Source: Pachyseris speciosa
Lineage: Eukaryota; Cnidaria; Anthozoa; Scleractinia; Pachyseridae
Length of the DNA stretch: 64,000 bases
NCBI GenBank assembly: GCA_016490735.1
Contig: JAEMWC010000157.1
Coordinates: forward strand, 532,501 to 596,500
Direction: 5' to 3'
Below, in pieces: positions 46,246 through 58,788 of this stretch. The notes below the pieces were generated by a model. That model ran no database searches, was not told the origin of the DNA, and saw only the letters and a program-made list of their open reading frames with translations. The translations under genes and the position numbers were made by a program. Every line of letters starts with the position of its first letter. Position 1 is the first letter of the stretch.

Positions 46246-47098
46246 TTTCAGACTTAAAAGTTATGTTATTATGAAAATCATACATTGAACTGCAGGTGAA
46301 AGATGAAATAACTTTTGATATTTCGAAAGTCGTTAAAAAGAACTACACGTCGGGAACTGAACTTTGTTTTTTTTTCAAAACTATGTTCTTTAAAAGTTCA
46401 AAGCAATGTTAGTGCGCGACGTTTCGATTTCGTCAATGTACACTCAAGAGTGAAAGCCCTTCACGGTTGTACGAGGATTTAACTTCCATGCGCCTATTGC
46501 CGATCGTAAAACCAAAGCTTGCAGGGAATTCAATGACCAGTTCATTATGCTTATTATCTGCTACCGCGTAGCTAAATGGGGTCCCTTTTGCTAAAGTTGT
46601 CTTTATCCAGAAGCAAACTGTAAATTGCTTCAAAAAGCGCATGCCCCACGTCTGCACGTAGTCAGTGACTCCCTGTTTAGGAAACTTCAGTATGTCGTCT
46701 GGAAAAAAAAGGAAAGACAAAAACAGAGAGTAAAACAGTGTTATTGGCATGTCGTCCCTGTTGGGTGTTTATTATAAGTTGTGCACTCACTTTCTGCCTT
46801 TTCGAGTACGTGTAAAAGTTACTTATTAAGTAACAATTCAAGCCCGAATAAACGATATGAGACATTTTCAAGCAGCATAGTGTTTGTTACACACAACATA
46901 AGGTGTTTTTGGGCAACCAATGTTTGATCAAACATGTCCAAGGAATGCTTTTTGCGTGTTACCGCTGAAATTATTTAGGTGACTTGGCTTGGTGGCCTTG
47001 CACTACTTGTCCAAGCTTTGTTGATAGAGGTAGCTAAGTGATCAAGCATTTTTTGGTAACGCAAAATGTTGGATGCAAATGTTTGACCTACCGTTTAG

Positions 47099-47216
47099 TA
47101 TGGAAATTTTGCGAGAGTTATATTTGTGGATTGGTGACTTTTTGTGTTTTGCGGAAACAAGAATATAAAGTACTTAATATATTTTTAATGAATTTTGCGC
47201 TATATAAGTAACAAGT

Positions 47217-47248
<32 letters not shown>

Positions 47249-49134
47249 GTTCTACAACAGCTTACAACGTGCTACTGTTTGTAGGCCAAATTGGAAAAAA
47301 GTCTGAAAGAGCGTTTCGAATAAATTGCAAATAAACTTTTAAAGGCCGGTTTTGCTCATTCTTTACAAGGATATGTTAAACTTTTACACTTTTTTTCTCT
47401 GTTCAAGGAATTATCAATTTACATTGAGCCTCCTAGGTGGCTGTGATTGCAAGATACTTAAGATGGTATATACCTTTAAAAATGTAAGGGAACCTTGCGT
47501 TTTTTGTTAAAAGCGAGTAGGGAGGGGGAGGGGGAGGGGGTGGGGGAGGGAGTGGATATTTAAAATCTTATTTCTCCAAAGGTTTTGATCACTCAAAGAT
47601 ATATGGAATTTCCCTATATGCAACAGGGTAAGGTTTTTGCACGCCATTCTTGTTTTTGATGGACATTTTGCTCCACTTTTGTTCCACGTTTTTAAGAATT
47701 TAATTGATTTTTTTCTGTACTACCACAGCAGCTTTTTGAGGCTAATAAAGACAGTTCCGGTGGGAATATTGTTGTTTTTTATATATAAATACATTAGTGC
47801 TACCCATAAGTATCACGCGTGCAGTAATAAACTGCAATGTATGAAGGGGAGTGAATTGAGAGTTAAAAATACCGGAAGGGAAAGGAAAGATGAGGATTTC
47901 TGAAAATGCTTTAACCCTTTGTAGCCCGGATGGCCGATATATCAGCCTTTAGACAGGCCCACCGCTTTCAAGATTTCCCACGCTCTCAAATTTAGACCTG
48001 ATTATTATGGTCTGTTTATAGCGTCAACCAGTGACTGTTTTAGGCTTTGAGAGCCAATACACTGGGAATAACCTTCGTTTCTCGTTCCATATCATTATTT
48101 GTTTTCAAGCAAAACCAAAAGTGCCCGTTTTATGCGCCCTGGAGCAAAGCTAAAAACCACACATCTTTGCTTTCAATTCTCCAATTCAAAATCTCCTTTG
48201 GAAAACAAAATACCGTAATGAGAGCAAACCTTGATCTCATGAATAAGCATTTACCTCTAATTTTGCCTCTCACGCCTGCAGCGAGTCGAGCATCAGCCAT
48301 TTGATTCGAGCCACTTTTGAAAGCCTCTCGAAGCTCGAAAACACACTTATAAACCGAGTACCTACCGAATACAACTCGTTACGGTCGCGAGCAAAACTTG
48401 ACGTCACATAAAACTTGAGTCCTCGGTATTCCAGAGCAGCAAACGTTCCAAGGGAGATCTTCATATAGGACCTCTAGATTCCTTTCAATTATTTGCATCG
48501 AGAAAATTGCCGAAAGAGTTAAAAAAATTGCGTCTTAAAGGGTTAAAGGGTCTTCCAGACCAATTTCCAAGAAAGACGTATTCTGCATGAAATGACATGT
48601 TTCCGTTCATGGAATGAGCACGATTTTGCTTTTGTGGTGTTCATATTTAATGTCCGATTACGTTGACGGAAACATAAAAACGCCCGCGTGTATCTGTAGT
48701 GTTATTTCGTGTATCAGTAAGCGTTATCATGAGAATACGCTGACGTAAACATATGTTTCTTTCACCGAAAATCTGACGGAAATATACAAAAAGGTGGTCC
48801 GTTTCCGGTGTACCCGCAGCTACGTAAGCATGAGGATACGTCCTTTATCCGCTGGCGGAAACACGAGCTAGCCGTTGTGTTTACGCAACGGTATCACGTG
48901 TTTCTGCCATGTTTTGGTTTACGGATTCTTGATATTTCGTCTTGTGCTATTACTCGATGCCTTTGTACACAAACTTTATTCAACTCTAAGAACTCTACGT
49001 AAGGGCAACACCAAGAACGATGGACTACACAAGATTGATGCTTGTTATCTGTAGCATGATAGATCTGTCAATTCTTGCTTACATTTTTTCTTCTCTGGTC
49101 AAACTAGAAATTTTAACCTTTCAGTACTGAGTAA
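47099..49134. other. Noncoding stretch with simple repeats and a G-rich tract
   Basis: (ATTT)n at about 47219-47248 and a G-rich tract at 47519-47556 (listed separately). A TTTAACCCTTT at about 47910 and AAAGGGTTAAAGGG at about 48537 may be ends of an old TIR element. No gene recognised; homology to pentraxin 1 introns stops at about 47095. Confidence 0.45.
47519..47556 (+). other. Potential G-quadruplex tract
   Basis: Six runs of three to five G separated by single A or T, which meets the usual G-quadruplex pattern on the plus strand. No gene context. Confidence 0.6.
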
Positions 49135-50993
49135 CGTCCCGGGGAAGGGGGGTTCTAAAATAAATTAATATGGGGAGGCTCCGCCCCGAGATCCGACCCC
49201 TTCCCTTTTATATACCATTTTTGACAGAGAAGGTACCCCTTTCGTATATCTTCCATTGATAAAAGGTACCCCTTTGGTATCCCTTCCATTGGAACAGTAC
49301 AGTCATAAGGAATGTGTGTTCAAGATATTTAATGAAAGGCCCTTTTTATTTGACAAATAGAGAGCAGCAATGCAGTATTAATGGACAACTCTCATCCAAG
49401 AAAACAATCACCTGTGGCGTGCCTCAGGGCTCAATCCTGGGTCCATTATTGTTCTTATTATATATTAACGACCTGCCTGAGTGTTTAAGATCAACTACTC
49501 CATGTATGTATGCAGATGATACCCAGATCTTCTCATCCCCTTACGATGCCAACGAACTTGTCATTAAACTAAATTCTGACCTCGCTCATGTCCGCAACTG
49601 GCTTATAGAAAATAAACTTCAAATGCACCCTTCTAAGTCCAAATTGATGTTTATTGGCTCTTCACATAATAAGAATACCGAACAACTAGTTGCAGTAAAT
49701 AATACACCCATAACTCGAACTGATACACATAAATGCCTAGGCCGGGGTTCAGATAGATAAAAGACTTAGTTGGGATAGTCATATTGACATGATTGTAAGA
49801 AGGTCAGTGCGGGCATTGGAGCGATGAGACGTATCAAGCCCTCTGTTCCTGTAAATACGCTTGAAAAGGTTTATAAGAGCCTCGTACAGCCTTACTCTGA
49901 ATATTGTTCCCCTCTTTGGGACAACTGCGGCAAATTACTAAAAGATAAGTTACAAAGATTTCAATCTCGTGCTGCTAGAGTTCTTACTGGTGCCAGTTAT
50001 GATATTCGTTCCGCTGAAATAATCGAGACCCTCTCTTGGGACACACTTGATGCGAGGCGGCTCCGTGCTAAATCAACATTGATGTTTAAAATACCAAATG
50101 ACGACACTGCGCCCGACCTCAGGAACTCTTTTGGGAGAAGGAATGTTGATCAGACTAATAACCATCTTAGAAATAGTGCTACAGATCTGACACTTCCTAA
50201 ACCGAAGAGAGAGTTTCTAAAAAGAAGTTTCAAATACAGCGGCGCGATGCTTTGGAACCAACTCCCAAATGAAGCAAAACTAGCGGAATCGATTTATTCA
50301 TTTAATAAATATATCAAAACGTAATTGGGTCATGTCATGCTATATAGCCTTGTGTTAGTTATGTCCTAGCTATCCTAATACTTTTTAATATTTAGTTTAT
50401 AACTGTTAGTTCTCGTTCTTAGCTGAATTTTCGTAGTTTTAGATTTATCATATTATTATCTCGTATTATTAGCTTTAGCCTCATTTTTATGTCTGTATCA
50501 ACACGCCCTCCATGGAAACCAGCTAAGTGATGATGATGATGAAGCTTTATTTAATCTCGGGATTGATGAGGTTGGTTAGACCTCTAGCAAAAGTATGCTA
50601 AAGCCAAGAAAAAAAAGAAACGGTAATCCAAAAACTTATTTACAATATAAAGCCTAAAACTTACATGACATAGCTATATGCAATAAAAAGCCCAATTACT
50701 CAATAGAACATAGATATTAAATAGATATTATATAGAAATTAGCTAAAACCTTAGCTGTCGAACCGCTTTTTTAAAGACTGACAATGAGCTTAGGGATCTT
50801 AGGTGTTGTTGGGGTTAGCGTGTTTCTTGATTTAAATAAAGTATACCTACCCCTACCCTACCTAGTTAAATGACAGATTTTTCTACCCTTTCGTATACTT
50901 CGAAATCGTGAAATCCCTACCCTTTCATATACCTTGCGGGCGGAGCATCCCCGTATAGGCCTTTATAGGGAGTACCCCCCTCCCCCGGGGGGT
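49135..50993. mobile_element. GC-rich MITE split by a LINE insertion
   Basis: The left TCCCGGGGAAGGGGGGT and GGGGAGGCTCCGCCC are matched, inverted, by GGGCGGAGCATCCCC and ACCCCCCTCCCCCGGGG at about 50938-50990, with TACCCTTTCGTATA-type blocks inside both. The LINE at about 49310-50545 and its neighbours lie between. Confidence 0.55.
49314..50545 (+). pseudogene. LINE (CR1/Jockey-like) reverse transcriptase fragment with (TGA)n tail
   Basis: 49314-49760 has GVPQGSILGPLLFLLYINDL and the catalytic YADDT box. After two frameshifts (about 49740 and 49805) it continues in 49824-50324 with MRRIKPSVPVNTLEKVYKSL and YSGAMLWNQLPNEAK, the usual C-terminus. The 3'UTR ends in GTGATGATGATGATG. The endonuclease and the first RT motifs are missing, as in ordinary 5' truncation. 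Three copies of LINE debris in this window end in different microsatellites. Confidence 0.85.
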
Positions 50994-51238
50994 AAAGTAG
51001 CACTAAAACATTTCCTTATCGTTTTAATTCACACTGTGCATCCTAGTAACAACAATAACAAGCGTCCAGCTAATCGTCCTCGCAAAGTACATCAAGGGAT
51101 GCAGCTCAACAAGGTCGAAAGCATACAGAAGGCGCCTCTAGCAGCTGCTATACGGTTCATCATGTATGACCTTGAAGTACAGCTCGAATAAACTGTAAGC
51201 CGGCTTTTGCTGAGAACCAACACAAACTCAGCCCACTT

Positions 51239-51847
51239 ATGACGTCAGTCCTGCAGGATTCGAACCCGGTAAACGACACCAAAAAGGCATCAGATAAGCA
51301 GATCCAAAACCTAGATGGAAAAGTTGCTGATTTACAAGACAAAGAGAGGAAAATCAACCAGCTTTTAGAAGACCTCAACACGAAAGATTCATACTTAAAA
51401 GCCTATTCGAGGTGCGAGAATTACCTTCGCTGAGAAACGGGATAGAAGACAGAGAGGAAGTGCTTAGAGCCTCCCTGGATCAACAGCTAGGTTACCGGGA
51501 AGCAGGATCTGTAGAAATTCAACGAGTTCACCGACTGGGGAAGAAGACAGAAGATGTGGGAGCGCGGCCAATCCTCGCAAGATCCCTACGCTCCAAAGAC
51601 TGCGAGCAAATACTCGCTCTGGGCTCTCCTCTCAGAGGTACTAACTTTCAGATGTTTAGGGATCTTCCTCAAGAATTGGTCACAAGAAGAAGCAGACAAA
51701 TGGACACCTTTAATTAAGAAGGCCAAAAGGAACAACATACCCGTATCCCTTCGCAAATCGCAACCAGATAAACTTTATGTAAGGGGTAAATTCTGGCCAG
51801 TGGGCCAAGTACTGGACATACAAACAGGGAGCAAAGAACCCCTGTAA
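51239..51847 (+). pseudogene. LINE ORF1 protein (L1-type, transposase_22-like), frameshifted
   Basis: The N-terminal part (51239-51433) is a coiled coil (DLQDKERKINQLLEDLNTKD). The middle (51412-51717) has EIQRVHRLGKK and PILARSLRSKDCEQILA, the RRM-like region of L1 ORF1p. The end (51554-51847) has KKAKRNNIPVSLRKS and DKLYVRGKFWPV. The three pieces lie in frames 2, 1 and 2, so two indels have occurred. ORF1p is the RNA-binding chaperone of L1/Tx1 elements. Confidence 0.75.
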
Positions 51848-52727
51848 CCTTTTCTTTATCCTATTGATTTTCTCTGTACTACCTTTGATTTCAAACATTT
51901 TGCTTTTGCCGGTTGTTTGTTTGTCTTTTTTTTGCCATCTTATAATGCCACTATAGAGGTTTGCAAGTGGAGAGATCTTGTAAACGAAACCGCGGAACCA
52001 AAAGCTCATTCCTTAGTTAGACCACTTTCAAAGTGCTACTACGATCAAAAAATCACTCGTCTTTTTTTCTTCAAATTTCAAAAGTGTGTTTCCTTAACAA
52101 TCGACTCACGAAATTCCAAGCTTTGATTTGGAGAACTAATTTTTTTATTTTGACTGAAATATTTCTATTTCGTGTCCGCCATTACTAACTTCAAAATCTT
52201 GAGAGAACTGGATCGAGGACATAATGACGTAGAAAGCTCACAAGCCCTAGAATACAGTGTGTGTAAACCCGGCTGATTTAGTATGCAGCACGGGAATTTT
52301 GAGCTTTCAGACTCTCAAACTCGTGTTTTGCATACTTAATAAGCTGCATTCACACACTGCAATTTTAAACCAGTGAGCAAATGACGTCATTTTATCCTGG
52401 ATCCAGCTCTCCGAGGCCTAATCGGTCAGTTATGAACGTGAGTAATGGCGGACCGTTAAATTAAAAAGTTGTACTCAAAGTAAACAGTCTTCTGCTTGAA
52501 ATTAAAGCTCGAAATTTCGCGAGTCGAGTGTTAAGCAAACACACTTAAGAAATACAAGTGATTTTCTGATCGTAGTAGCACTTTTAAGTTTTTCCTTTGT
52601 TGTTGCTGTTGTTGTTATTATTATTAGTTTTTTTTACCTTTTTTGTGACATTAACGCTACTCGTTCGTTTTCGCTTTCTTCCTTTTTCTTTTATGTAGTA
52701 CGTTTTTATTATTTATTTTCTGGAGCA
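51848..52727. other. Spacer between LINE ORF1 and endonuclease
   Basis: About 880 bp without recognised coding content, longer than a typical inter-ORF gap. It may be inter-ORF sequence or the result of rearrangement. Confidence 0.4.
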
Positions 52728-53536
52728 ATGAAATGTGTAACAATGAATCTTAAAATCGTCTCGCTAAACGTCAAGGGAATTGGAAATAACGCCAAAAGAA
52801 AGGAGGAGGAGTTTAATTGGTTGAGATCTAAGAAATTCTCAATACACATGTTGCAAGAAGTCCATTGTTCCAAAAATACCAGGGACATGGAATTCGAAGT
52901 GTCAATTGGGCTACAAAGCGCTCTTCTGTTGCGGATCGAGCAACAAAGCAGGAGTCAGTATTTTTTTCAACAATAATTTTGATCTAAATATTATTAAATT
53001 TCTCCTAGACCGTAATGGTCGGTTTATCATTTGCGATATCCAAGCAGACGGCGGCAAATTATTGACCTTGGCCAGCATCTACACTCCTGATAAGGATGAT
53101 CCCGATTTCAAATGCCTTCTTCGATCACCTTTTTGATTTCAAAGGCGATGAAGTTATTATCTGCGGTGACTTCAGTTTAGTATTAGATATTGAAAAAGAT
53201 AAAAAGAACGAAATTGCCAGAACTCACCATAACGCTTTGAGGGTGATACAAGATGCGGCGGAAGATCTGGATTTATGCGATGTTTGGAGAATCTTTAATC
53301 CAGAAAGCAAAAGGTTTACCTGGCGACAGAGACAGCCAGATAGTCACTACAGACTCGATTTCTTCCTAGTTAGTCAGACTTCGTTGTGTAACTGTACTCA
53401 CACAGATAGCATCCCAGGTTTCCAAAGTGATCACTCCATGATAACGCTTAACCTATCCTTACACTCCAACCCAAGGGGAAACGGTTTCTGGAAGTTAAAC
53501 ACATCCCTCCTTGCCGATACCATCTTTATCAGTTGA
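52728..53536 (+). pseudogene. LINE APE-type endonuclease domain (L1/Tx1-like), frameshifted
   Basis: Starts LKIVSLNVKGIGNNAKRKE, continues with MLQEVHCSKN, LLTLASIYTPD, VIICGDFSLVLD, HYRLDFFLVSQ and GFQSDHSMI. These are the metal-binding and catalytic boxes of the exonuclease-endonuclease-phosphatase domain of L1-type LINE ORF2. Three frames are used, so at least two indels. The frame stops before any RT, at the edge of a different LINE. Confidence 0.8.
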
Positions 53537-53769
53537 AAAAAATTAAAGCTATATATTAGATTCTTCCAATCGATTTCTCGTTGATTTGAAAGATATGGCT
53601 TTCCACCAAACCGCAAGTTTTTTATAACACAATTTTAAAATTAGGACAATACTCAAATTTAAATTTCTTCCAAGTCACCACTGATACAATCAAATGATTG
53701 CTGGACACCTCTTGGCCGGACAAGCAGCCATCTTGGATTTCAGGGGAGACTGGGAATGAATAAGCCTTT

Positions 53770-55177
53770 TTGGTCAGCAGCTACACTAGTGCGCAGGCTC
53801 AAAGAAATGGTTCCAACGGATTGCAACGGTTAAACGGCAAAACAACAAAGAAAGACGATATCGCAATCTGTGCCAATAATCGTGGCATCACTCTACTGAG
53901 TATAGCTGGAAAAGTTTTCTGCACCCTGGTCCTGCTGGGCATTAGAGATGCTGTTGACGAACGCCTTAGAAAGAGTCAAGCTGGATTTCGAAAGGGACGC
54001 TCCTGCTCCGATCAGTGTTTTGCCCTACGCCAACTTGTAGAAAATAAGCCTTGAATTCCAGATACCTGACTTCAAGGCCGCATTTGACAGCATCCAGAGA
54101 GACTCGCTTTGGAAGATAGTCGAATCCTATGGGCTTCCAAGGAAGTTAATTAACATCATGAAGAATACCTATGACGGCTCAACATGTTGCGCGAAGGTAG
54201 ATGATGAAATGACGGATTGGTTTGAAGTGACAACAGGAGTTAGACAGGGCTGTGTTTGGTCCCCACTATTGTTCGGCATCGTCATCGATTGGGTTCTCAA
54301 GAACTCCCTGGACAAGAACGACCTAGGGATTGTACTTGAAAAACGAAGAAGTTCTCGCTACCAACAACAGCGACTATCCGATCTCTATTTTGCGGACGAC
54401 ATAGCCCTGATTGACGAGTCAGAACAGAGACTGCAACACGCAACCTCTGAAGTAGAAGAGAAGGGAAGTAAGGTTGGTCTCACTATCAACTCGAAGAAGA
54501 CCAAGGTCATGGACGTGGCAAAGGAAAGAAATGATATCACTACCACCTTTGGCAATCAAAACTCTCTTGAAAATGTCGACAAATTTGTCTATCTGGGAAG
54601 CATAATATCACATAACGGCAACCTCACACCTGAACTAGACAACCGTATTGGAAAAGCAGCGAATGCTTTCAACAGACTCCTACCTGTCATGCGCCACAAA
54701 TCCATCAAGATGCCCACGAAAACTGCTATTTACCAAGCAGTAGTTCTATCGACTCTATTGTATGTCTCAGAAAGCTGGAACACCACCGTCCAGGAAGAGA
54801 AACGACTAGCAGCGTTCCATACCAGATGCCTAGGAAGAATTCTTGGCGTCTCCTGGCAAGACCATGTGCCAAATGAAGTGATCTTCGAGAGAGCCAGCCA
54901 AGTACCGCTCATTAACATATTACGACACAAACGTCTTACATGGCTCGGACATGTCATCCGTATGCACCAAACTCGCTTGCCCCGCCGCTTGCTCCACTGG
55001 GAACCACGAGGGCGCCGTCGCCCAGGCAGACAGCGTATGCGCTGAAAAGATATAGTGTCGAGAGACCTGCAAGACTCTGAACTTTCCTTCGAAGAGGCAA
55101 CAGTGTTAGCGCAGGACCGCAAGGAGTGGCGATCGATTGTGCTGGCGCTATGTGGGTTCGGCCCACGGCTGCAGTAA
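53770..55177 (+). pseudogene. RTE-like LINE reverse transcriptase, nearly full RT, (TAATG)n tail to 55202
   Basis: 53770-54054 has NNRGITLLSIAGKVF and SQAGFRKGRSCSDQ. After a frameshift near 54055 come DFKAAFDSIQRDSLW, GVRQGCVWSPLLF and the catalytic FADDIAL, then NKFVYLGSIIS-like DKFVYLGSII, ARRILGVSW-like LGRILGVSW and GHVIRM. A TGA at 55043-55045 replaces what reads as Trp; the frame then runs to TAA at 55175-55177 (DRKEWRSIVLALCGFG). A (TAATG)n tail follows, as in RTE elements. One frameshift and one nonsense mutation make this a fairly young dead copy. Confidence 0.85.
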
Positions 55178-55202
55178 TGTAATGTAATGTAATGTAATGC
55201 AA

Positions 55203-58200
55203 CCGTTAACGGTTGGTGACACGAGCTTTTAAACGGAGCTCCGGCGGCCCGAAGGTCCGTCAAGCGGATCACCGTGGTCAAGAAAATATCGTAACCCATC
55301 TATTCGACAAAATTTGGATTTGGTCACCGTACGTACGTCGAACGTACGTCCCTCCGTCCGTACGTCGTAGGTGCGTCGTAGGTACGTCCCCCGTCCGCAC
55401 TTACGCTGTACGTTCGCCCTTCCATGTATGCGATGTGAAATGTGTGCATGTGTTGTAACCCGCGTGTTTTGTATCCTAATAATAATAATAATGATAATAA
55501 TAATAATAATAGTTTACAGCGTACATCTTTGTTATTGGACGTCCATGTTATGGCCAATTGATACCTGTCAAACCAAGGTATCCGCTGACCAGTATTACGT
55601 GACCATATCGCGGGCTCAAGTTAAGACCTCATCGAGGTCAGCTGTTTTCTTGAAGTTGACCGCTGACAAGGTACTGATTTTCGATTGTATCGCAGGCACA
55701 AGCCAGGTGTGGGACACCCAAACCAAAACGAGGCTTTTTATTGCGCGCTTTCTGGTGCTCGAGATTTCGCATTCAGTTGTTTTTTTCTTTTAGCAAAACA
55801 ACTGCATCTTCGAAGTTTTGTCTTTTAATTCCCGTAAAAGACATAAAAACCAAGAACTAGTTAGAAGATACTCCGGAAGGTGAATTTTCAACTGATAAAA
55901 TCAACAGGAGCAAAAGATTTTTTTCTTTAGGAAATTCTTACATACCCTGCCACATTGACTTCGTCGCTGAAAAACTGTTAACAGCGCTCTCAAATTACTT
56001 TCCTTCAAGCGATGCTCGATCCGGTGCGATAGCCGCTACCGGCGCTACCGCTTTTTCTTTTTAAACAGTTCCTATTGTTGTTTCATCGAGGAGTAAACCG
56101 CTTTCTCGAAACTTGAATCGAGTATGAATAATCAAGCACGTTTCACTTCGGCGATTTTTGCGAGAATCGAGTGTCGAGTATCGAGTCAAGTTTCGAGTGA
56201 ATCGAGTCTCGATTCTCGACTCGATCCTCGATTCTCGCGAGGATCGAGTCGAGACTGTCAACTTACTTTTGCACAGCACTGTATGCTGCGATCTATTCCT
56301 TTTCATCCAAACATGAATTTTAGCATTTTCACACATCACGATGGACGCGTCCTTGACACAGTCTGTCAACATTCTAGAGACGTTTAATGCATACCAGTAC
56401 ATAATTTATAAGTTAGATTTCTGTTCCTACAATTTCCACATCTTTCAATTTTCGTGATCTGGTAAAGGCGAGGTTCAGTGATGTGTATCGTTGTATGTCC
56501 AAACATAGTTCAAATCCCAATGTCCTTTGTTGTCACAATCCCTTGTCACACCTCGTCATCGATTCGTCATCATACATGAAGTTGATGCATTCAAGGACAG
56601 ATTCCGCACGATTTGACAGTACTTTAAGAAATAAAGGTTAATGTAAGCCTTGGAACGGGCAGGTAGATGAATCACTGCGTAAAATGTCACTATCAACAGA
56701 ATGTGCCACAGCATTACTATCTTTTAGATACCCTAGTTTTATTTTATTACTTTACCTCGGCTAAAAATGTGATATCTTGTTTCCGAAATCTAATCTCCGA
56801 TAAACGCTTGTCTTTCTCCAGCACTGATTTGTTGACGTATTCAGTTTGTACAACAGTAAAAAGTCTACATCGGTCATATCATCATTAAAATGGCTGAACG
56901 CGAAGGAATATTTTGAGAGAAGTTGGCGTCTTCGGCGGCTGCTTAACTGCTTCCAATTTCACTCCACAACCGCGTCCTCTCCCCAGTATTTTCTCGGTTT
57001 TTCCGTCGCCGTTGCCGCTCCCGTCGTCAATGCTTAAAGTCCCTAATGTTTGACCAAACACCGGACCAAGTGAGTCCAAAAATTGATTTTTAATTTGCGA
57101 ATGATTGCTGAAATTTTCGACGTTATGTGGTTCATTTGTTTGCGTTTTACCGTTTGTGCACGATTTGTTTGTTAGGGTGGCTAAACGATCAAACATTTGT
57201 TCGTAATGCGAAATTTTGGATGGTGACATGTTTGATCTAGATCAAACGTGGAAAACCATTTAATGCACTATTGAGAGAGATAGCTAAACCTTCAAACATG
57301 CTCGTCCAACGATGTTGAATGAGAATATTTGATTGTTGTTAGATTGCTAAACTTGTTTTCGAACAAACACACGCGTCGACTGTATTGTTTTCTTGTAATG
57401 TTTTGAGGTTTTTGAAACGCAGTCAATTCCTGTCGACTGCTCTAAACACAAAATATTGGCGCAAGGAAAGCCATGCGGTGTTGGTCAATACCAATCAAAA
57501 ATAATAATCGTGGAGCTCCGCTTTTAAGCTTGGCTAAATCTATATATTAAGTTCGTTTCAAGTGTTTCCTTTTGGACTTCGGTTTCCTTTAAGCTTAAAA
57601 TGGTAGTTCAAGACAAAACGATGCAGAACACTACCCTTTGAAACAGGTAAGATTTAGTTTAACTCAAATTATATGAATATTGGCTAAGAAATTTGGTTCT
57701 TCATTCGTACAGGTAAAGGTCAACAATATCGTTTCCTCAAGCTAAATTTGAGGCTGTTGGACTGCCATTTTTGCAGCCTCTTCATAGCATAATTTCTAAA
57801 TTTTAAGCGAAATGGCAGACAATTTGAGTCGTGCTAGCACTCTACTGATTTCCATAATGATTGATTTACTCAGTGCATGTCTTGTTTGAATGTACATTCC
57901 ATTTCATTTTATTTATTTCATGATCTTGATTTGCAACTACACTGTACTTGTAAATGATCATGAAGTTGAAAATGACTTCATTGAGTATTTAAGAGCAGAA
58001 CTGTTTACTTGAAAGGACAAAATCAATACAGCACTTGAACTCACAAAGAAGGCTGATTTAAACGTACCACACATGTTTTGTTTTGATGTAGATGTTCAAC
58101 TCAGCTGTTGTGGAAACTCAGGACTGCATCTTCACAGTCATGTTATTAAGTAAAACTCAATAAGCTAAGTTTCCCGTCACTTTGAATTCTAAATGTGGTA

Positions 58201-58297
58201 GCACACTGCTTTGTTTTCTGATGTAAATTATATCTTTTTGTAGTAGCCAGATTAAAATGAATGTGTAGAAAATTAGTATAACTCGAAGATTTGAAAC
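55203..58297. other. Noncoding, simple repeats
   Basis: CGTACGTCCGTC-like degenerate repeat at about 55325-55400, (TAA)n at 55477-55511, and a TCGAG/CTCGA-rich minisatellite at about 56155-56255. The latter is followed by CTTTTGCACAGCACTGTA, which looks like one end of a Tc1/mariner-type element whose other end I cannot find. A 114-codon minus-strand frame at 56885-57229 has no recognised motif. No gene supported. Confidence 0.45.
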
Positions 58298-58609
58298 TAA
58301 GGGCCTGTTTATGGCGGGAGGGTGCCCCGGGCCCCGGCTAACCGAGTTACCCGGCTAGGAGGGTTAAAACATAGCCCGCCTTTACATGCAACTCGCCTAA
58401 GGCGGGATCGGTCAGTGGGCTATCTTTTGGGCGGTCGCTAAGCACAACAACAAGATGGCGGACAAAAGACTCTTTTAATGGTAAGTTCAATTTTTGATCG
58501 CTCGTTCCGTTAGCGGCCGCTTTTTAGTGTGTAGGGTCATTATTTTGCACTCTGGTAATTGATCGTTGTCACCAGGGACAGTTAACTTTAAAAGCTGACC
58601 TGGAACATA

Positions 58610-58788
58610 GACCCTTTTCATAATGGCGCCCGACAAATTATTCTTTTATTTTTATGATAATGAGCCCTACTAGCCTCGTCAGCATGTGCAAAATTCAATA
58701 GAATTTTTTCATTAAAGTGAGGTTAGTAGGGCTAATTAACACATATACAAAAGAATAATTAAAATCGTCCGCCATTATGAAAAAGGTC
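58610..58788. mobile_element. MITE, 179 bp, copy 2, TA TSD
   Basis: Identical to 41234-41412 except for one C/T difference (about 58652). TA flanks both ends. Confidence 0.9.

Larger units (their letters stand above)
45189..46698 (-). pseudogene. Second pentraxin copy, exons 2 and 3 only, broken donor
   Basis: Exon 2 (46698-46482) and exon 3 (45579-45189) align with pentraxin 1 exon for exon, with FTVCFWIKTT, RICASW, TLGQKQDKLAGGF and a Cys-rich end. Three defects are visible. No signal-peptide exon is recognisable upstream to about 49 kb. The intron after exon 2 begins TAAATC where copy 1 has GTAAGT. The calcium-ligand Glu of GQEQD is Lys. Reading frames inside both exons are still open and exon 2 is only two codons longer, so decay is recent or a cryptic splice is used. 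Homology extends through introns and 3' flank, marking a tandem segmental duplication about 20 kb from copy 1. The span includes the intron. Confidence 0.8.

Noticed and set aside
46433..46481. Extension of pentraxin copy 2 exon 2 to a downstream stop
   Set aside because: The alignment with copy 1 ends at the old donor position; the extra residues are intron sequence read through the lost donor.
55213..55793. Overlapping frames on both strands
   Set aside because: They lie in CGTACGTCCGTC and TAA simple repeats and have no familiar motif.
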